Source: Paracoccaceae bacterium (GTDB lineage: Bacteria; Pseudomonadota; Alphaproteobacteria; Rhodobacterales; Rhodobacteraceae). Taken from it: a stretch of 60,351 bases of DNA. The DNA lies in assembly GCA_007116575.1 (NCBI GenBank), contig SKIF01000009.1, positions 1-60,351 of the forward strand. The letters run 5' to 3'. Numbering within the stretch: position 1 is the stretch's first letter; each line of letters starts with the position of its first letter. This document shows positions 46,966-56,268 of this stretch, piece by piece. Both the position numbers and the translations under genes were made by a program. The notes below the pieces were generated by a model that was not told the DNA's origin, did no database searches, and saw nothing but the letters and a program-made list of their open reading frames with translations.

Positions 46966-47355
46966 TCAGTCGGGGCTGATTTCCAGCACGATCTGACACT
47001 CTGCTCCGCCACTGCGCGCCGCGTTGCAGCCCTCAAGCGCCGCCGCGCGGGCCTCGGCCAGATCGGGCAGATTGCCGATGGCGACCGCCGACTCAACGGG
47101 AATACCGTCTCGGATGAAGCCTTCATCCGGGGCGACGGCCAGCGCAGCGAAGCGCCCACCTTCGGGCAGGAACAGTTCCAGCGCATCGGGGCTCTGGCCG
47201 ATGATCTGCAGAGTCGAGTTTTCTTCTTCGGTCAGGAAGTCATGCAGCGTGACCGTCACCTGCGCGCCCGGCAGATTGTAGGTTTCGGCCTGTTGCGCAA
47301 GCGCGGCTGGCACAAATGCCCCCAGCGCCAACGCGGCAAGAAATGGTCTGAGCAT
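46966..47355 (-). CDS. Small secreted protein of unknown function
   Basis: A 129-residue protein with a signal peptide (FLAALALGAFVPAALAQ, cut near residue 20) and a beta-rich mature part: VTVTLHDFLTEEENSTLQIIG, FAALAVAPDEGFI, and a C-terminal pair of Cys (EGCNAARSGGAECQIVLEIS) that probably forms a disulfide. Similar genes sit next to hemA in relatives, where they are sometimes labelled after the enzyme, but there is no PLP-enzyme feature here. Divergent from the M20 peptidase gene. Confidence 0.75.
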   Translation of the reverse strand: MLRPFLAALALGAFVPAALAQQAETYNLPGAQVTVTLHDFLTEEENSTLQIIGQSPDALELFLPEGGRFAALAVAPDEGFIRDGIPVESAVAIGNLPDLAEARAAALEGCNAARSGGAECQIVLEISPD

Positions 47356-47467
47356 GGTCGCCTCCGGAATCGTCTTTGCTTGGGGCCGTTATAGCCGTCT
47401 TCGAGGCTCTGGACAGCCCCATTCCCTCTGTTACGTTGCGCCCGACGCAATAAGGAAAGGGCGCGCA

Positions 47468-48853
47468 ATGCAACAGGATGTTTCAGCAGTTTTGGACCGG
47501 ATCGACTCGGATCTGTCTGCCAGTCTGGACCGGCTTTGCGAACTGCTGCGCATTCCCTCGATCTCGACGGACCCGGCCCATGCGCCGGATGTGGACCGCG
47601 CCGCCGACTGGCTGGTGCGCGAATTGTCCGGACTTGGTCTTGCAGCGCGCAAGGATGCAACAGACGGGCACCCGATGGTCGTGGCCGAAGGCGGTGCCGA
47701 GGGCAGCGCGCATCTGTTGTTCTATGCGCATTATGACGTGCAGCCCGTGGACCCGCTGGACCTGTGGGACCGTCCGCCTTTTGACCCCGAGATTCAGGAC
47801 ACCCCAAAAGGCCGCGTAATCCGGGCGCGCGGGGCTTCGGATGACAAGGGGCAGATGATGACCTTCATCGAGGCCTGCCGCGCCTGGATCAGCGTGCATG
47901 GCGAACTGCCCGTCAAACTGACTTTCTGCCTGGAGGGCGAAGAGGAATGCGGCTCGCCCTCGCTGGTCCCTTACCTGAAGGCCAATCGCGACGCGCTCAA
48001 GGCTGATCTGGCGCTGATTTGCGACACGGGGCTGTTTGATGCCAGGACCCCCGCCATCACCACCATGCTGCGCGGGCTTCTGGGAGAGGAGATCATCATC
48101 CACGGCCCCGACAAGGATCTGCATTCGGGCATGTTCGGCGGTGCCGCGATCAACCCGGCACGCGTGCTGGCGCGGATCCTGGCGGATCTGCATGACGATC
48201 AAGGCCGCGTCATGCTGCCGGGGTTTTATGACGGCGTGCCCGAGTTGTCAGATGACCTGCGCGCGCAATGGGAGGGGCTGGGCTTTGACGCGGATGGTTT
48301 TCTGGGCTCTGTGGGCCTGTCACGGCCTGCGGGCGAGGTCGGACGCTCGGCGCTCGAGATGATCTGGTCGCGCCCGACCTGCGAAATCAACGGCATGATC
48401 TCGGGCTATACCGGCGCAGGGTTCAAGACGGTACTGCCCGCACAAGCCTCGGCGAAACTCAGTTTCCGACTGGTGGGCAGCCAGGACCCGCATAAACTTC
48501 GCGAGAGCCTGCGCGCCTTCGTGCGGGAACGCCTGCCCGAGGATTGCCGGGCCGAGTTTATCGAGCATGGCGCCTCACCCGCCTCGGTGATGGAGACTGG
48601 CCACCCGGCCTTCGAGGCCGCGCGCGGAGCGCTGTCGCAGGAATGGCCCAACCCGGCAGCCTTTGTCGGTTCGGGCGGGTCCATCCCGATTGCGGGTTAC
48701 TTCAAATCCATCCTTGGCATGGATTCGATGCTGATCGGGTTTGCCAAAGACGATGACCAGATCCACTCGCCAAATGAAAAGTATGACCTGGACAGCTTTC
48801 ATCGGGGAATCCGGTCATGGGCGCGTATTATTGACGCAGTTGCAAGGTCTTGA
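47468..48853 (+). CDS. M20-family metallopeptidase (dipeptidase type)
   Basis: A 461-residue zinc hydrolase of the M20 family, ArgE/DapE/carnosinase type. Metal and catalytic motifs are FYAHYDVQPVDP (His/Asp), RGASDDKGQMM (bridging Asp), LEGEEECGSP (Glu pair) and the C-terminal DDDQIHSPNEKY (His). The lid domain has HSGMFGGAAINP. Acts on dipeptides or N-acyl amino acids; the exact substrate is unknown. ATG 47468 is the first Met after GGAAAGGGC. Its stop overlaps the start of the cytochrome P450 gene. Confidence 0.92.
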   Translation: MQQDVSAVLDRIDSDLSASLDRLCELLRIPSISTDPAHAPDVDRAADWLVRELSGLGLAARKDATDGHPMVVAEGGAEGSAHLLFYAHYDVQPVDPLDLWDRPPFDPEIQDTPKGRVIRARGASDDKGQMMTFIEACRAWISVHGELPVKLTFCLEGEEECGSPSLVPYLKANRDALKADLALICDTGLFDARTPAITTMLRGLLGEEIIIHGPDKDLHSGMFGGAAINPARVLARILADLHDDQGRVMLPGFYDGVPELSDDLRAQWEGLGFDADGFLGSVGLSRPAGEVGRSALEMIWSRPTCEINGMISGYTGAGFKTVLPAQASAKLSFRLVGSQDPHKLRESLRAFVRERLPEDCRAEFIEHGASPASVMETGHPAFEAARGALSQEWPNPAAFVGSGGSIPIAGYFKSILGMDSMLIGFAKDDDQIHSPNEKYDLDSFHRGIRSWARIIDAVARS

Positions 48854-50037
48854 CGGGCAATCTTCAGAATCTGCCTGAATTCCGGCAGGATCTGCGTGAT
48901 GCTGGATTTGTGCAAGATCCCTATCCAGTCTACGATCAGATGCGCGCGCTTGGTCCGCTTGTTTACTGGCACGAATTCAACATGCCCTGCGCTGTCAGTT
49001 ATGCGGCGGCCAATGCCATTCTGCGCGACCGCCGTTTCGGGCGAACGCCTCTGGACGCACCCAACCACCCCGACCACCTCGCGCCCTTCTATGCGGTCGA
49101 GGCGCATTCGATGCTGGAACTGGAACCCCCGCGCCACACCCGGTTGCGCGGGCTGGTGCTGCGCGCCTTTACCTCGCGCCGAATCGCGGAACTGGAGCCC
49201 GAGATCGAAGCACTGGCGCACCGGCTGATCGACGCCCTGCGTGATGACGAGACCGACCTGATCGCGGGCTTTGCCGAGCCGCTGCCGGTGACGATCATCG
49301 CGCGGCTTCTGGGCGTACCCGAGGAGATGGTCCCCGAATTGCGGCGCTGGTCGCAGGCGATGGTCGGCATGTATCAGGCCGGGCGCACCCGCGCCGATGA
49401 GGATCGCGCTGTGACGGCCACATCGGAATTCGTGACCTTCCTGCGCGAGTATATCGCACAGCGCCGCTCCAAGCCGCGCGACGATCTGATCACCCATCTG
49501 ATCGTCGCCGAGGACGATGGCGCGACGCTTTCCACCGACGAAATGATCTCGACCTGCATCCTGCTTCTGAATGCCGGCCATGAGGCGACGGTCCACAGCC
49601 TTGGCAATGCGGTCAAGACGCTGCTGGAGCAGGGCCATTACGGCACCCCCGTGTCCGAAGCGCTGGTCGAGGAATGCCTGCGTTTCGATCCGCCGCTGCA
49701 TCTGTTCACCCGCTGGGCCTATGACGATATCGACGTGATGGGCCGGGTCATCCCAAAGGGCACGCAGGTTGCCTGCCTGCTGGGGGCCGCCAATCGCTGC
49801 CCGCGCCACTGGGACGCGCCCGACCACTTCAACCCCGGGCGCGTAGGCAAGTCGCATCTGGCCTTCGGTGCCGGGCTGCATTTCTGCCTTGGCGCGCCGC
49901 TCGCGCGGCTGGAACTGCAGGTGGCCCTCTCGGTGCTTGCGGCCCGCCTGCCCCGCCTGCAGCTTGCCGCTGCCCCGCGTTATGCCGATATCTACCATTT
50001 CCACGGGCTCGAGGCGCTGATGACCCACCCGCGCTGA
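48850..50037 (+). CDS. Cytochrome P450, translationally coupled to the M20 gene
   Basis: A 395-residue soluble class I P450. Motifs: I-helix LNAGHEATVHS (acid-Thr pair for O2 activation), ExxR in EECLRF, and the haem loop FGAGLHFCLGAPLARLE with the Cys ligand. Start is a TTG overlapping the M20 stop (TTGA); no better Met exists before the conserved RQDLRDAGFVQDPYPVYDQMR. So expression is probably coupled to the upstream peptidase. No ferredoxin or reductase is adjacent, and the substrate cannot be inferred. Confidence 0.92.
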   Translation: MTGNLQNLPEFRQDLRDAGFVQDPYPVYDQMRALGPLVYWHEFNMPCAVSYAAANAILRDRRFGRTPLDAPNHPDHLAPFYAVEAHSMLELEPPRHTRLRGLVLRAFTSRRIAELEPEIEALAHRLIDALRDDETDLIAGFAEPLPVTIIARLLGVPEEMVPELRRWSQAMVGMYQAGRTRADEDRAVTATSEFVTFLREYIAQRRSKPRDDLITHLIVAEDDGATLSTDEMISTCILLLNAGHEATVHSLGNAVKTLLEQGHYGTPVSEALVEECLRFDPPLHLFTRWAYDDIDVMGRVIPKGTQVACLLGAANRCPRHWDAPDHFNPGRVGKSHLAFGAGLHFCLGAPLARLELQVALSVLAARLPRLQLAAAPRYADIYHFHGLEALMTHPR

Positions 50038-50109
50038 GCCCTTTCCCTTGCACCTGCGCCGGATATGTTTCACATGAGGCGCAAGGATGGATCAGGCGGG
50101 ACAGGACGC

Positions 50110-51081
50110 ATGACGAGTATGGCAAAACCCACAGAAGAGATTTCAGTCCGCGATGTGTTCGGCATCGACTCGGACATGAAGGTGAAAGCCTTTCCCGAGG
50201 CTTCGGACCGCGTGCCCGTGATCGACCCGACCTACAAATTCGACCCCGACACCACGCTCGCGATCCTCGCAGGGTTTGCCTATAATCGGCGGGTCATGAT
50301 CCAGGGCTATCACGGCACTGGCAAATCCACCCATATCGAACAGGTGGCCGCTCGGCTGAACTGGCCTGCGGTGCGGGTCAATCTCGACAGCCATATCTCG
50401 CGTATCGACATGATCGGCAAGGATGCGATCAAGCTGCGCGACGGCGTGCAGGTGACCGAGTTTCAGGAAGGGATTCTGCCCTGGGCGCTGCGCAACCCGG
50501 TGGCGATTGTTTTTGACGAATATGATGCAGGCCGCCCCGATGTGATGTTCGTCATCCAGCGCGTGCTGGAACATGACGGCAAGCTGACGCTTCTGGATCA
50601 GAACGAAATCATCACCCCGCACCCCTCTTTCCGGCTCTTCGCCACGGCCAACACGGTGGGCTTGGGCGACACGACGGGGCTGTATCATGGCGTGCAGCAG
50701 ATCAACCAGGCGCAGATGGACCGCTGGTCTCTGGTCGCCACGTTGAATTATCTGTCCCACGATGCCGAAACCGCCATCGTGCTGGCCAAGAGCCCGGCCT
50801 ACAACACTGCCAAGGGACGGCAGGAAATCAGCCAAATGGTGACGGTCGCCGATATGACACGGACGGCCTTCATGAACGGTGACCTCTCGACCGTCATGAG
50901 CCCGCGTACGGTTATCAACTGGGCCGAGAATGCGCGGATCTTCCGTTCGGTCGGCTATGCCTTCCGGCTATCTTTCCTCAACAAATGCGATGAGCTGGAA
51001 CGCAAGACCGTGGCCGAGTTCTATCAGCGCTGCTTTGATGAGGAATTGCCCGAGAGTGCCGTGAGCATGGCGCTGGGGTGA
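50110..51081 (+). CDS. cobS: Aerobic cobaltochelatase subunit CobS
   Basis: AAA+ ATPase subunit of the CobNST cobaltochelatase that inserts cobalt into hydrogenobyrinic acid a,c-diamide. The 323-residue protein has Walker [10 protein letters not shown], Walker [11 protein letters not shown], and sensor 1 [21 protein letters not shown] and [12 protein letters not shown] are also family patterns. Start uncertain between ATG 50110 and ATG 50119. cobT lies 1.3 kb downstream, separated by an inverted FMN reductase gene and a gap, so they are not strictly an operon here. Confidence 0.92.
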   Translation: MTSMAKPTEEISVRDVFGIDSDMKVKAFPEASDRVPVIDPTYKFDPDTTLAILAGFAYNRRVMIQGYHGTGKSTHIEQVAARLNWPAVRVNLDSHISRIDMIGKDAIKLRDGVQVTEFQEGILPWALRNPVAIVFDEYDAGRPDVMFVIQRVLEHDGKLTLLDQNEIITPHPSFRLFATANTVGLGDTTGLYHGVQQINQAQMDRWSLVATLNYLSHDAETAIVLAKSPAYNTAKGRQEISQMVTVADMTRTAFMNGDLSTVMSPRTVINWAENARIFRSVGYAFRLSFLNKCDELERKTVAEFYQRCFDEELPESAVSMALG

Positions 51082-51203
51082 CCGCCCTGGGCAGCCGCAA
51101 GTCGTTGTTGGGCCGATGGAAAGCCGCGCGGGTCCAGTAACCTTGGCGGGGCTTTAGTGAATGACAAATGCGTGGCCGGAATGTGACCGGATCATTCCCC
51201 GAG

Positions 51204-51237
51204 AAAAGGGCGCGCATCCTGCATAGGTTGCGCGCCC
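51204..51237 (-). terminator. Rho-independent terminator of the FMN reductase gene
   Basis: Arms GGGCGCGCA (51208-51216) and TGCGCGCCC (51229-51237) pair perfectly, with an inner CCT/AGG extension, and on the minus strand the hairpin ends in TTTT. It lies 27 bases after the reductase stop and could also end cobS transcription from the other side. Confidence 0.8.
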
Positions 51238-51263
51238 CTGTCGGTGTCAGTCTGGCGTGATGC

Positions 51264-51878
51264 TCAGGCCGCAGTGTCCAGAGCCGCCGAGCCGCCCCGC
51301 GCTGCCATGGTGGCACGGGTCCACCAGTCAAGCTCGTCCAGCATCGCATCGGCCGAATTTCCGATCGAGCCTTCGATCGCCTCCATCGGCTTTGGATCGC
51401 CCCCCAGCGGATGAACGGCAAAGAAATCGCCGCCACCGATATGCACGGCGGACCGCGTCGCAGCCATCTGAAGCTCGATTCCAATTGTGCGCAGATGCTC
51501 GGCGGCACGAGTGCCCCCGACAGAACCGTAGCTGACAATGCCGAATGCCTTGCGATTCCATTCGACATAGGCCTGATCGGGCGCATTCTTCAGTGCGCCG
51601 GGGATCGAGCGATTGTATTCCGGCGTAACGAAAATGAACCCGTCAAACCGTGCGAGCGCTTCTTGCCATTTGCGGGCATTGGCGTCTTCAGTCGGCATCC
51701 AGGCGTTCGATGCGACCTCGTTGAACAGCGGCAGGTCAAAATCCTTGAGGTCGAGCAACTCCACCTCCCAGCCGTCGCGGGCTTTGGCCCGCTCCAGAAT
51801 CCACTCGGCGGGCTTTGCGCCAAAGCGCGACTCGCGCGTCGCACCAAGGATAATGGCGATACGGGGTGTTGCGGGCAT
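51264..51878 (-). CDS. NADPH-dependent FMN reductase family protein
   Basis: A 204-residue flavodoxin-like protein: the FMN phosphate loop is in LGATRESRFGAKPAEW, with TPEYNRSIPGALKNAPD and SYGSVGGTRAAEHLR as the other signature loops of the NADPH-dependent FMN reductase family (ArsH/ChrR/azoreductase group). ATG 51878 is placed 6 bases after AGGAG. It sits opposite to the cobS and cobT genes; a B12-related reductase role is possible, since aerobic B12 synthesis needs cobalt reduction by a flavin reductase, but nothing in the sequence proves it. Confidence 0.85.
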   Translation of the reverse strand: MPATPRIAIILGATRESRFGAKPAEWILERAKARDGWEVELLDLKDFDLPLFNEVASNAWMPTEDANARKWQEALARFDGFIFVTPEYNRSIPGALKNAPDQAYVEWNRKAFGIVSYGSVGGTRAAEHLRTIGIELQMAATRSAVHIGGGDFFAVHPLGGDPKPMEAIEGSIGNSADAMLDELDWWTRATMAARGGSAALDTAA

Positions 51879-52369
51879 CATTTACTCCTGTTTTGATACT
51901 CTCCTGGGATATCGTTTTTCCGGCGCGGCATGAAAACGCCCACGACCGCACAGGGTCTGTGCGCCAAAACACCTTGGCCGGGCATGCAATGCGGCAGCGC
52001 CGCGCGCAATTGGACCTGAATCCGAAACAATTCCCTGCATTCACCTAAAATGTTCTCCGACTTGACCACAATCCGACCAGGGCAATCCGGGCGGGGTTCT
52101 GTACGCTGCGGGGCAACCACATATTGACGAGATCGAGGCAACCATGTCCTGAAATGCCGAGGGCGGGTACAGGTCTCTCGGTTGGTTTCTCGCAACGATC
52201 TTTTGGTCGATTGTCGCTGCACCCGCGCCGGCGGTGGCGCATCAAGCTGCCTTGCCCCCATGCCAGAAATTTGCCCCGCGACCCGGCGCAGCACCGACTG
52301 CGACGGTGCTTTCCATTTGCAGGGGGCTGGTCTATCTCTGGGCAGGATCGTTGAACAGCGGAACCCTGC
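51879..52369. other. 491-base intergenic region between the FMN reductase and cobT
   Basis: No supported gene. The region should contain the divergent promoters of the reductase and cobT. I looked for a cobalamin riboswitch in front of cobT and saw no convincing B12-box or surrounding stems. Open frames here translate to Arg/Pro-rich sequence without domains. Confidence 0.55.
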
Positions 52370-54241
52370 ATGAGCCCCCGGAACGACAACCCCGCCGACC
52401 CTTTCAAGAAAGCCTTGACCGAAACCGTGCGCACCATGGCCGATGCGCCCGAGATGAGCGTCACCTATTCGGTTGACCCGGCAGGGCTGAGCGGCGACAC
52501 GATGCGCCTGCCGCAGGTGACGCGGCGCATGACCCGTGACGAGGTGCTGCTCGCGCGCGGCACGGCCGACACGCTCGCCCTGCGCCACCGCTATCACGAC
52601 GCGCCCACCCATGCGCGCTACCTGCCGCAGGGCCAGATGGCGCGCGATCTCTATCAGGCGATGGAAGAAGCCCGCTGCGAGGCCGTGGGCGCGCGGCACA
52701 TGCCCGGCACTGCAGGCAATATCGACGTGCGCATCGCGCATGATGCTGCACGCAAGGGTTATGCGCAAATCCGCGACCGGCAGGACGCGCCACTGCCCGT
52801 CGCCGCGGCCTACATGATCCGGCAGGCCGCGACCGGGCGTCCGCTGCCCGAGGGGGCAGAGCATGTGCTCGACCTCTGGCGCGGCTTCATCGAGGAACGT
52901 GCGGGCGGCACGCTGGAGGATCTCGAAAGCGTGCTGGCCGATCAGGCCGCCTTTGCCCGCTTTGCTCGTCAGATGATCGAGGATCTTGGCTATGGCGACC
53001 AGTTGGGCGACGATCCCGATGACACCGGCGACGAGGACGAGGGCACCGAAGACGAGAGCGACGAACAGCCCGACGAGCCCGAAAATCCCGACAGCCAGGG
53101 CCAGGAAGACGAGGGCGAGGACGACACCGAAGATGACGGCACCGCGCAAGACAGCGCGCAGGCCGATATGGCGCTCGACGAGGATGCCGATGACGAGATG
53201 TCGGACGAAAGCCAGATGCCCGAGGCCGAGGCCCCGCTGGAGCCGCCTGCGCCCCCGCCCCATTCCGAGGCCAGTGCCGATTACAAGGTCTTTGTCACCC
53301 AGTTCGACGAGGAACTGCGCGCCGAGGAACTGGCCGACCCGGCGGAACTGGAACGGCTGCGCGCCTATCTCGACAAGCAGCTCGAGCCGCTGAAAGGCGC
53401 GGTTTCGCGGCTGGCCAACAAGCTGCAGCGGCGTCTTCAGGCACAGCAGAACCGCTCGTGGCTGTTCGATCTGGAAGAAGGCATCCTCGATGCCGGTCGG
53501 CTGGCGCGGGTTGTGGCCAATCCCACCACACCGCTCAGCTTCAAGCAGGAAAAGGACACCGAATTCCGCGATACTGTCGTCACGCTTCTCTTGGATAATT
53601 CCGGGTCCATGCGCGGCCGACCCATCTCGATCGCCGCCATCTGCGCCGATGTACTGGCGCGCACGCTGGAACGCTGCGATGTGAAGGTCGAGATCCTTGG
53701 CTTCACCACACGGGCCTGGAAGGGCGGGCAATCGCGTGAGAAATGGCTGGCCGAGGGGCGCAGCCTGCAGCCCGGACGGCTCAATGACCTGCGTCACATC
53801 ATCTACAAACAGGCCGATGCGCCCTGGCGTCGGGTACGACTCAATCTCGGGCTGATGATGAAAGAGGGGCTCTTGAAGGAAAATATCGACGGCGAGGCGC
53901 TGGAATGGGCGCATCGGCGGATGCTCGCTCGCCCCGAGACCCGGCGCATTCTGATGGTCATCTCGGATGGCGCGCCAGTGGATGATTCCACGCTCTCTGT
54001 GAACCCTGCGAATTATCTCGAAAAGCACCTGCGCGACGTGATCGCCATGGTCGAGCGGCGCAAACAGGTCGAGTTGCTGGCGATCGGTATCGGCCATGAC
54101 GTGACGCGCTATTATGAGCGCGCGGTGACGATCACCGATGTCGAGCAGCTTGCGGGGGCAATGACCGAACAGCTCGCGGCCCTCTTCGACACCGACCCGC
54201 GGGCGCGGGCGCGCTTCAAAGGCATCCGCCGCGCGGTCTGA
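52370..54241 (+). CDS. cobT: Aerobic cobaltochelatase subunit CobT
   Basis: Second regulatory subunit of the CobNST chelatase (623 residues). The middle (about residues 210-300) is extremely acidic, rich in Asp and Glu, typical of CobT. The C-terminal von Willebrand A domain starts near residue 400 with the MIDAS pattern [10 protein letters not shown], followed by FTTRAWKGG and [14 protein letters not shown]. It forms the ring complex with CobS and drives CobN. The stop is followed by a hairpin. Confidence 0.95.
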   Translation: MSPRNDNPADPFKKALTETVRTMADAPEMSVTYSVDPAGLSGDTMRLPQVTRRMTRDEVLLARGTADTLALRHRYHDAPTHARYLPQGQMARDLYQAMEEARCEAVGARHMPGTAGNIDVRIAHDAARKGYAQIRDRQDAPLPVAAAYMIRQAATGRPLPEGAEHVLDLWRGFIEERAGGTLEDLESVLADQAAFARFARQMIEDLGYGDQLGDDPDDTGDEDEGTEDESDEQPDEPENPDSQGQEDEGEDDTEDDGTAQDSAQADMALDEDADDEMSDESQMPEAEAPLEPPAPPPHSEASADYKVFVTQFDEELRAEELADPAELERLRAYLDKQLEPLKGAVSRLANKLQRRLQAQQNRSWLFDLEEGILDAGRLARVVANPTTPLSFKQEKDTEFRDTVVTLLLDNSGSMRGRPISIAAICADVLARTLERCDVKVEILGFTTRAWKGGQSREKWLAEGRSLQPGRLNDLRHIIYKQADAPWRRVRLNLGLMMKEGLLKENIDGEALEWAHRRMLARPETRRILMVISDGAPVDDSTLSVNPANYLEKHLRDVIAMVERRKQVELLAIGIGHDVTRYYERAVTITDVEQLAGAMTEQLAALFDTDPRARARFKGIRRAV

Positions 54242-54264
54242 CGCCTGACCGCCGGGTGACGCCC

Positions 54265-54286
54265 GCCAATGCGCTTGCGCATTGGC
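54265..54286. terminator. Hairpin downstream of cobT
   Basis: GCCAATGCGC (54265-54274) and GCGCATTGGC (54277-54286) pair perfectly over 10 bases with almost no loop, between cobT and the ABC-F gene. There is no T-run, so it may be a transcript-end stem or a short repeat element rather than a true terminator. Confidence 0.45.
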
Positions 54287-54390
54287 AGCGCCCATAAAGG
54301 GCAACAGGGCGGGTGGGCGCGCCCTGAATGGGCACTTTTCTCACGTTCCTTGCGCTTGACCTCGGGCCTGCAAGCAGGCAGGTGAACCCC

Positions 54391-56268
54391 ATGCTGCAGA
54401 TCGACGATATCAGCTTTTCAATCGAGGGTCGGCCCCTCTTCACCGGAGCCTCGGCGCGGATTCCGGCGGGCCACAAATTGGGGCTGGTGGGGCGCAACGG
54501 GGCGGGCAAGACAACGCTGTTTCGGCTGATCCGGGGCGAGTTGGCCCTTGAAGGTGGCACGATCTCCCTGCCCGCGCGGGCGCGTATCGGCGGCGTGGCG
54601 CAGGAGGTGCCTTCGTCTTCGACCTCGCTGCTCGATACCGTGCTCGAAGCCGATAGCGAACGCGCGGGCCTGATGGCCGAGGCCGAGACCGCCTCGGACC
54701 CCGACCGCATTGCCGCCATCCAGACCCGGCTGGCCGATATCGACGCCTGGTCCGCCGAAGGTCGGGCGAGTGCCATCCTCAAGGGGCTGGGCTTCGATGC
54801 GCAGGCACAATCCCGCCCCTGTTCCGATTTCTCCGGTGGCTGGCGGATGCGGGTGGCGCTGGCGGGTGTTCTCTTCGCGCAGCCCGACCTGTTGCTGCTG
54901 GACGAGCCGACCAATTATCTCGACCTCGAAGGCGCGCTCTGGCTCGAATCCTATCTCGCGCGCTATCCGCATACGGTCATCATCATCAGCCATGATCGGG
55001 GACTGTTGAATCGCGCTGTTGATCATATTCTCCATCTCGAGGACCAGAAACTGACGCTTTACGCGGGTGGTTATGACAGTTTTGCGACATTGCGTGCCGA
55101 ACAACGTGCCGTGCTTGCGGCCGAGGCCGCCAAGGTCGCCGCGCGCCGCGCGCATATGCAGAAATTCGTGGACCGTTTCCGCGCGCAGGCGACCAAGGCG
55201 CGGCAGGCGCAGTCGCGCCTCAAGATGCTGGAGAAACTGCAACCCATCACGCCGCCCTCCGAAACCGCGCGCCATGTCTTTACGTTCCCGGCGCCCGAAG
55301 AACTCTCCCCCCCCATCCTGCGGCTCGAGGATGTCGCCGTCGGCTATGGCGGCCCGCCCGTGCTGCGCAACCTCAACCTGCGCATCGATCAGGATGACCG
55401 CATCGCGCTTCTGGGTCGCAATGGCGAGGGCAAATCGACGCTCTCCAAACTGCTGGCGGGCAAGCTCGACGGCAAGGGCACGCTCACCCGCGCCTCGAAA
55501 TTGCGCGTGGGCTATTTCGCGCAGCATCAGGTCGATGAACTGGAACTTGACGAGACCCCGCTGCAGCATCTGCAACGCGAACGCCCAACCGAGGCGCAGC
55601 CGAAGCTGCGCGCGCGGCTCGCCGGGTTCGGGCTGATGGCCGATCAAGCCGAGACGGTCGTGGCGCGGCTTTCAGGCGGACAGAAGGCGCGGCTGTCGCT
55701 GCTTCTGGCCACGCTCGATGCGCCGCATCTGCTGATCCTTGACGAGCCCACCAACCACTTGGACATGGAAAGCCGTGAAGCGCTGGTCGAGGCGCTGAGC
55801 GCCTATTCCGGCGCAGTCATACTGGTCAGCCATGACATGCACCTGCTCTCGCTGGTGGCCGACCGGCTGTGGCTGGTCTCGGGGGGGCGCGTTACGCCCT
55901 ATGACGAGGATCTGGAAAGCTACCGCGCCATGCTGCTTGCGGGCGAGGGCAAACCCGCGCGCGACAAACCCGGCAAAGCGGCCCCGACCACCCCTCGCCG
56001 CGCCACGCGCGACGAGATTCAGACGCTGCGCAGCAATCTGCGCAAATCCGAGGCGCGGGTCGAGAAGCTGGAAGCGATGCGCGACAAGCTGGCCAGCAAA
56101 CTGGCCGACACGGCGCTTTATGAAGACGTGCGCATTGCTGAGCTGCAGGTCTGGCAGGCGAAATATGCCGAGGTGATGGAAGGGCTCGACCGGGCCGAGG
56201 CGCTCTGGGTCGCGGCGCAGGAAGCCCTCGACAAGGCAGAAGGCGCAGCCGCGCTCAGCCAATCATGA
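54391..56268 (+). CDS. ABC-F family ATPase
   Basis: A 625-residue protein with two ABC ATPase domains on one chain and no membrane part: Walker A GRNGAGKTT and GRNGEGKST, signatures FSGGWRMR and LSGGQKARLS, and Walker B LLLLDEPTNYLD and LLILDEPTNHLD. The linker between them (about residues 240-290) is the basic P-site tRNA interaction motif region (RRAHMQKFVDRFRAQATKARQAQSRL). The C-terminus is a coiled coil. ABC-F proteins act on ribosomes; the layout fits the Uup/YheS branch. ATG 54391 gives the conserved MLQIDDISFSIEG. The end overlaps the convergent DUF6456 gene by 14 bases. Confidence 0.9.
   Translation: MLQIDDISFSIEGRPLFTGASARIPAGHKLGLVGRNGAGKTTLFRLIRGELALEGGTISLPARARIGGVAQEVPSSSTSLLDTVLEADSERAGLMAEAETASDPDRIAAIQTRLADIDAWSAEGRASAILKGLGFDAQAQSRPCSDFSGGWRMRVALAGVLFAQPDLLLLDEPTNYLDLEGALWLESYLARYPHTVIIISHDRGLLNRAVDHILHLEDQKLTLYAGGYDSFATLRAEQRAVLAAEAAKVAARRAHMQKFVDRFRAQATKARQAQSRLKMLEKLQPITPPSETARHVFTFPAPEELSPPILRLEDVAVGYGGPPVLRNLNLRIDQDDRIALLGRNGEGKSTLSKLLAGKLDGKGTLTRASKLRVGYFAQHQVDELELDETPLQHLQRERPTEAQPKLRARLAGFGLMADQAETVVARLSGGQKARLSLLLATLDAPHLLILDEPTNHLDMESREALVEALSAYSGAVILVSHDMHLLSLVADRLWLVSGGRVTPYDEDLESYRAMLLAGEGKPARDKPGKAAPTTPRRATRDEIQTLRSNLRKSEARVEKLEAMRDKLASKLADTALYEDVRIAELQVWQAKYAEVMEGLDRAEALWVAAQEALDKAEGAAALSQS

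Noticed and set aside
46966-47355. A second 5-aminolevulinate synthase, as similar small genes are sometimes labelled
   Set aside because: The protein is small and secreted and has no PLP-enzyme features; hemA is the neighbouring gene.
52124-52354. A short plus-strand frame before cobT
   Set aside because: It is Arg/Pro-rich with no ribosome site and no resemblance to known families.
51879-52369. A cobalamin riboswitch upstream of cobT
   Set aside because: The region has no convincing B12-box or supporting stems.
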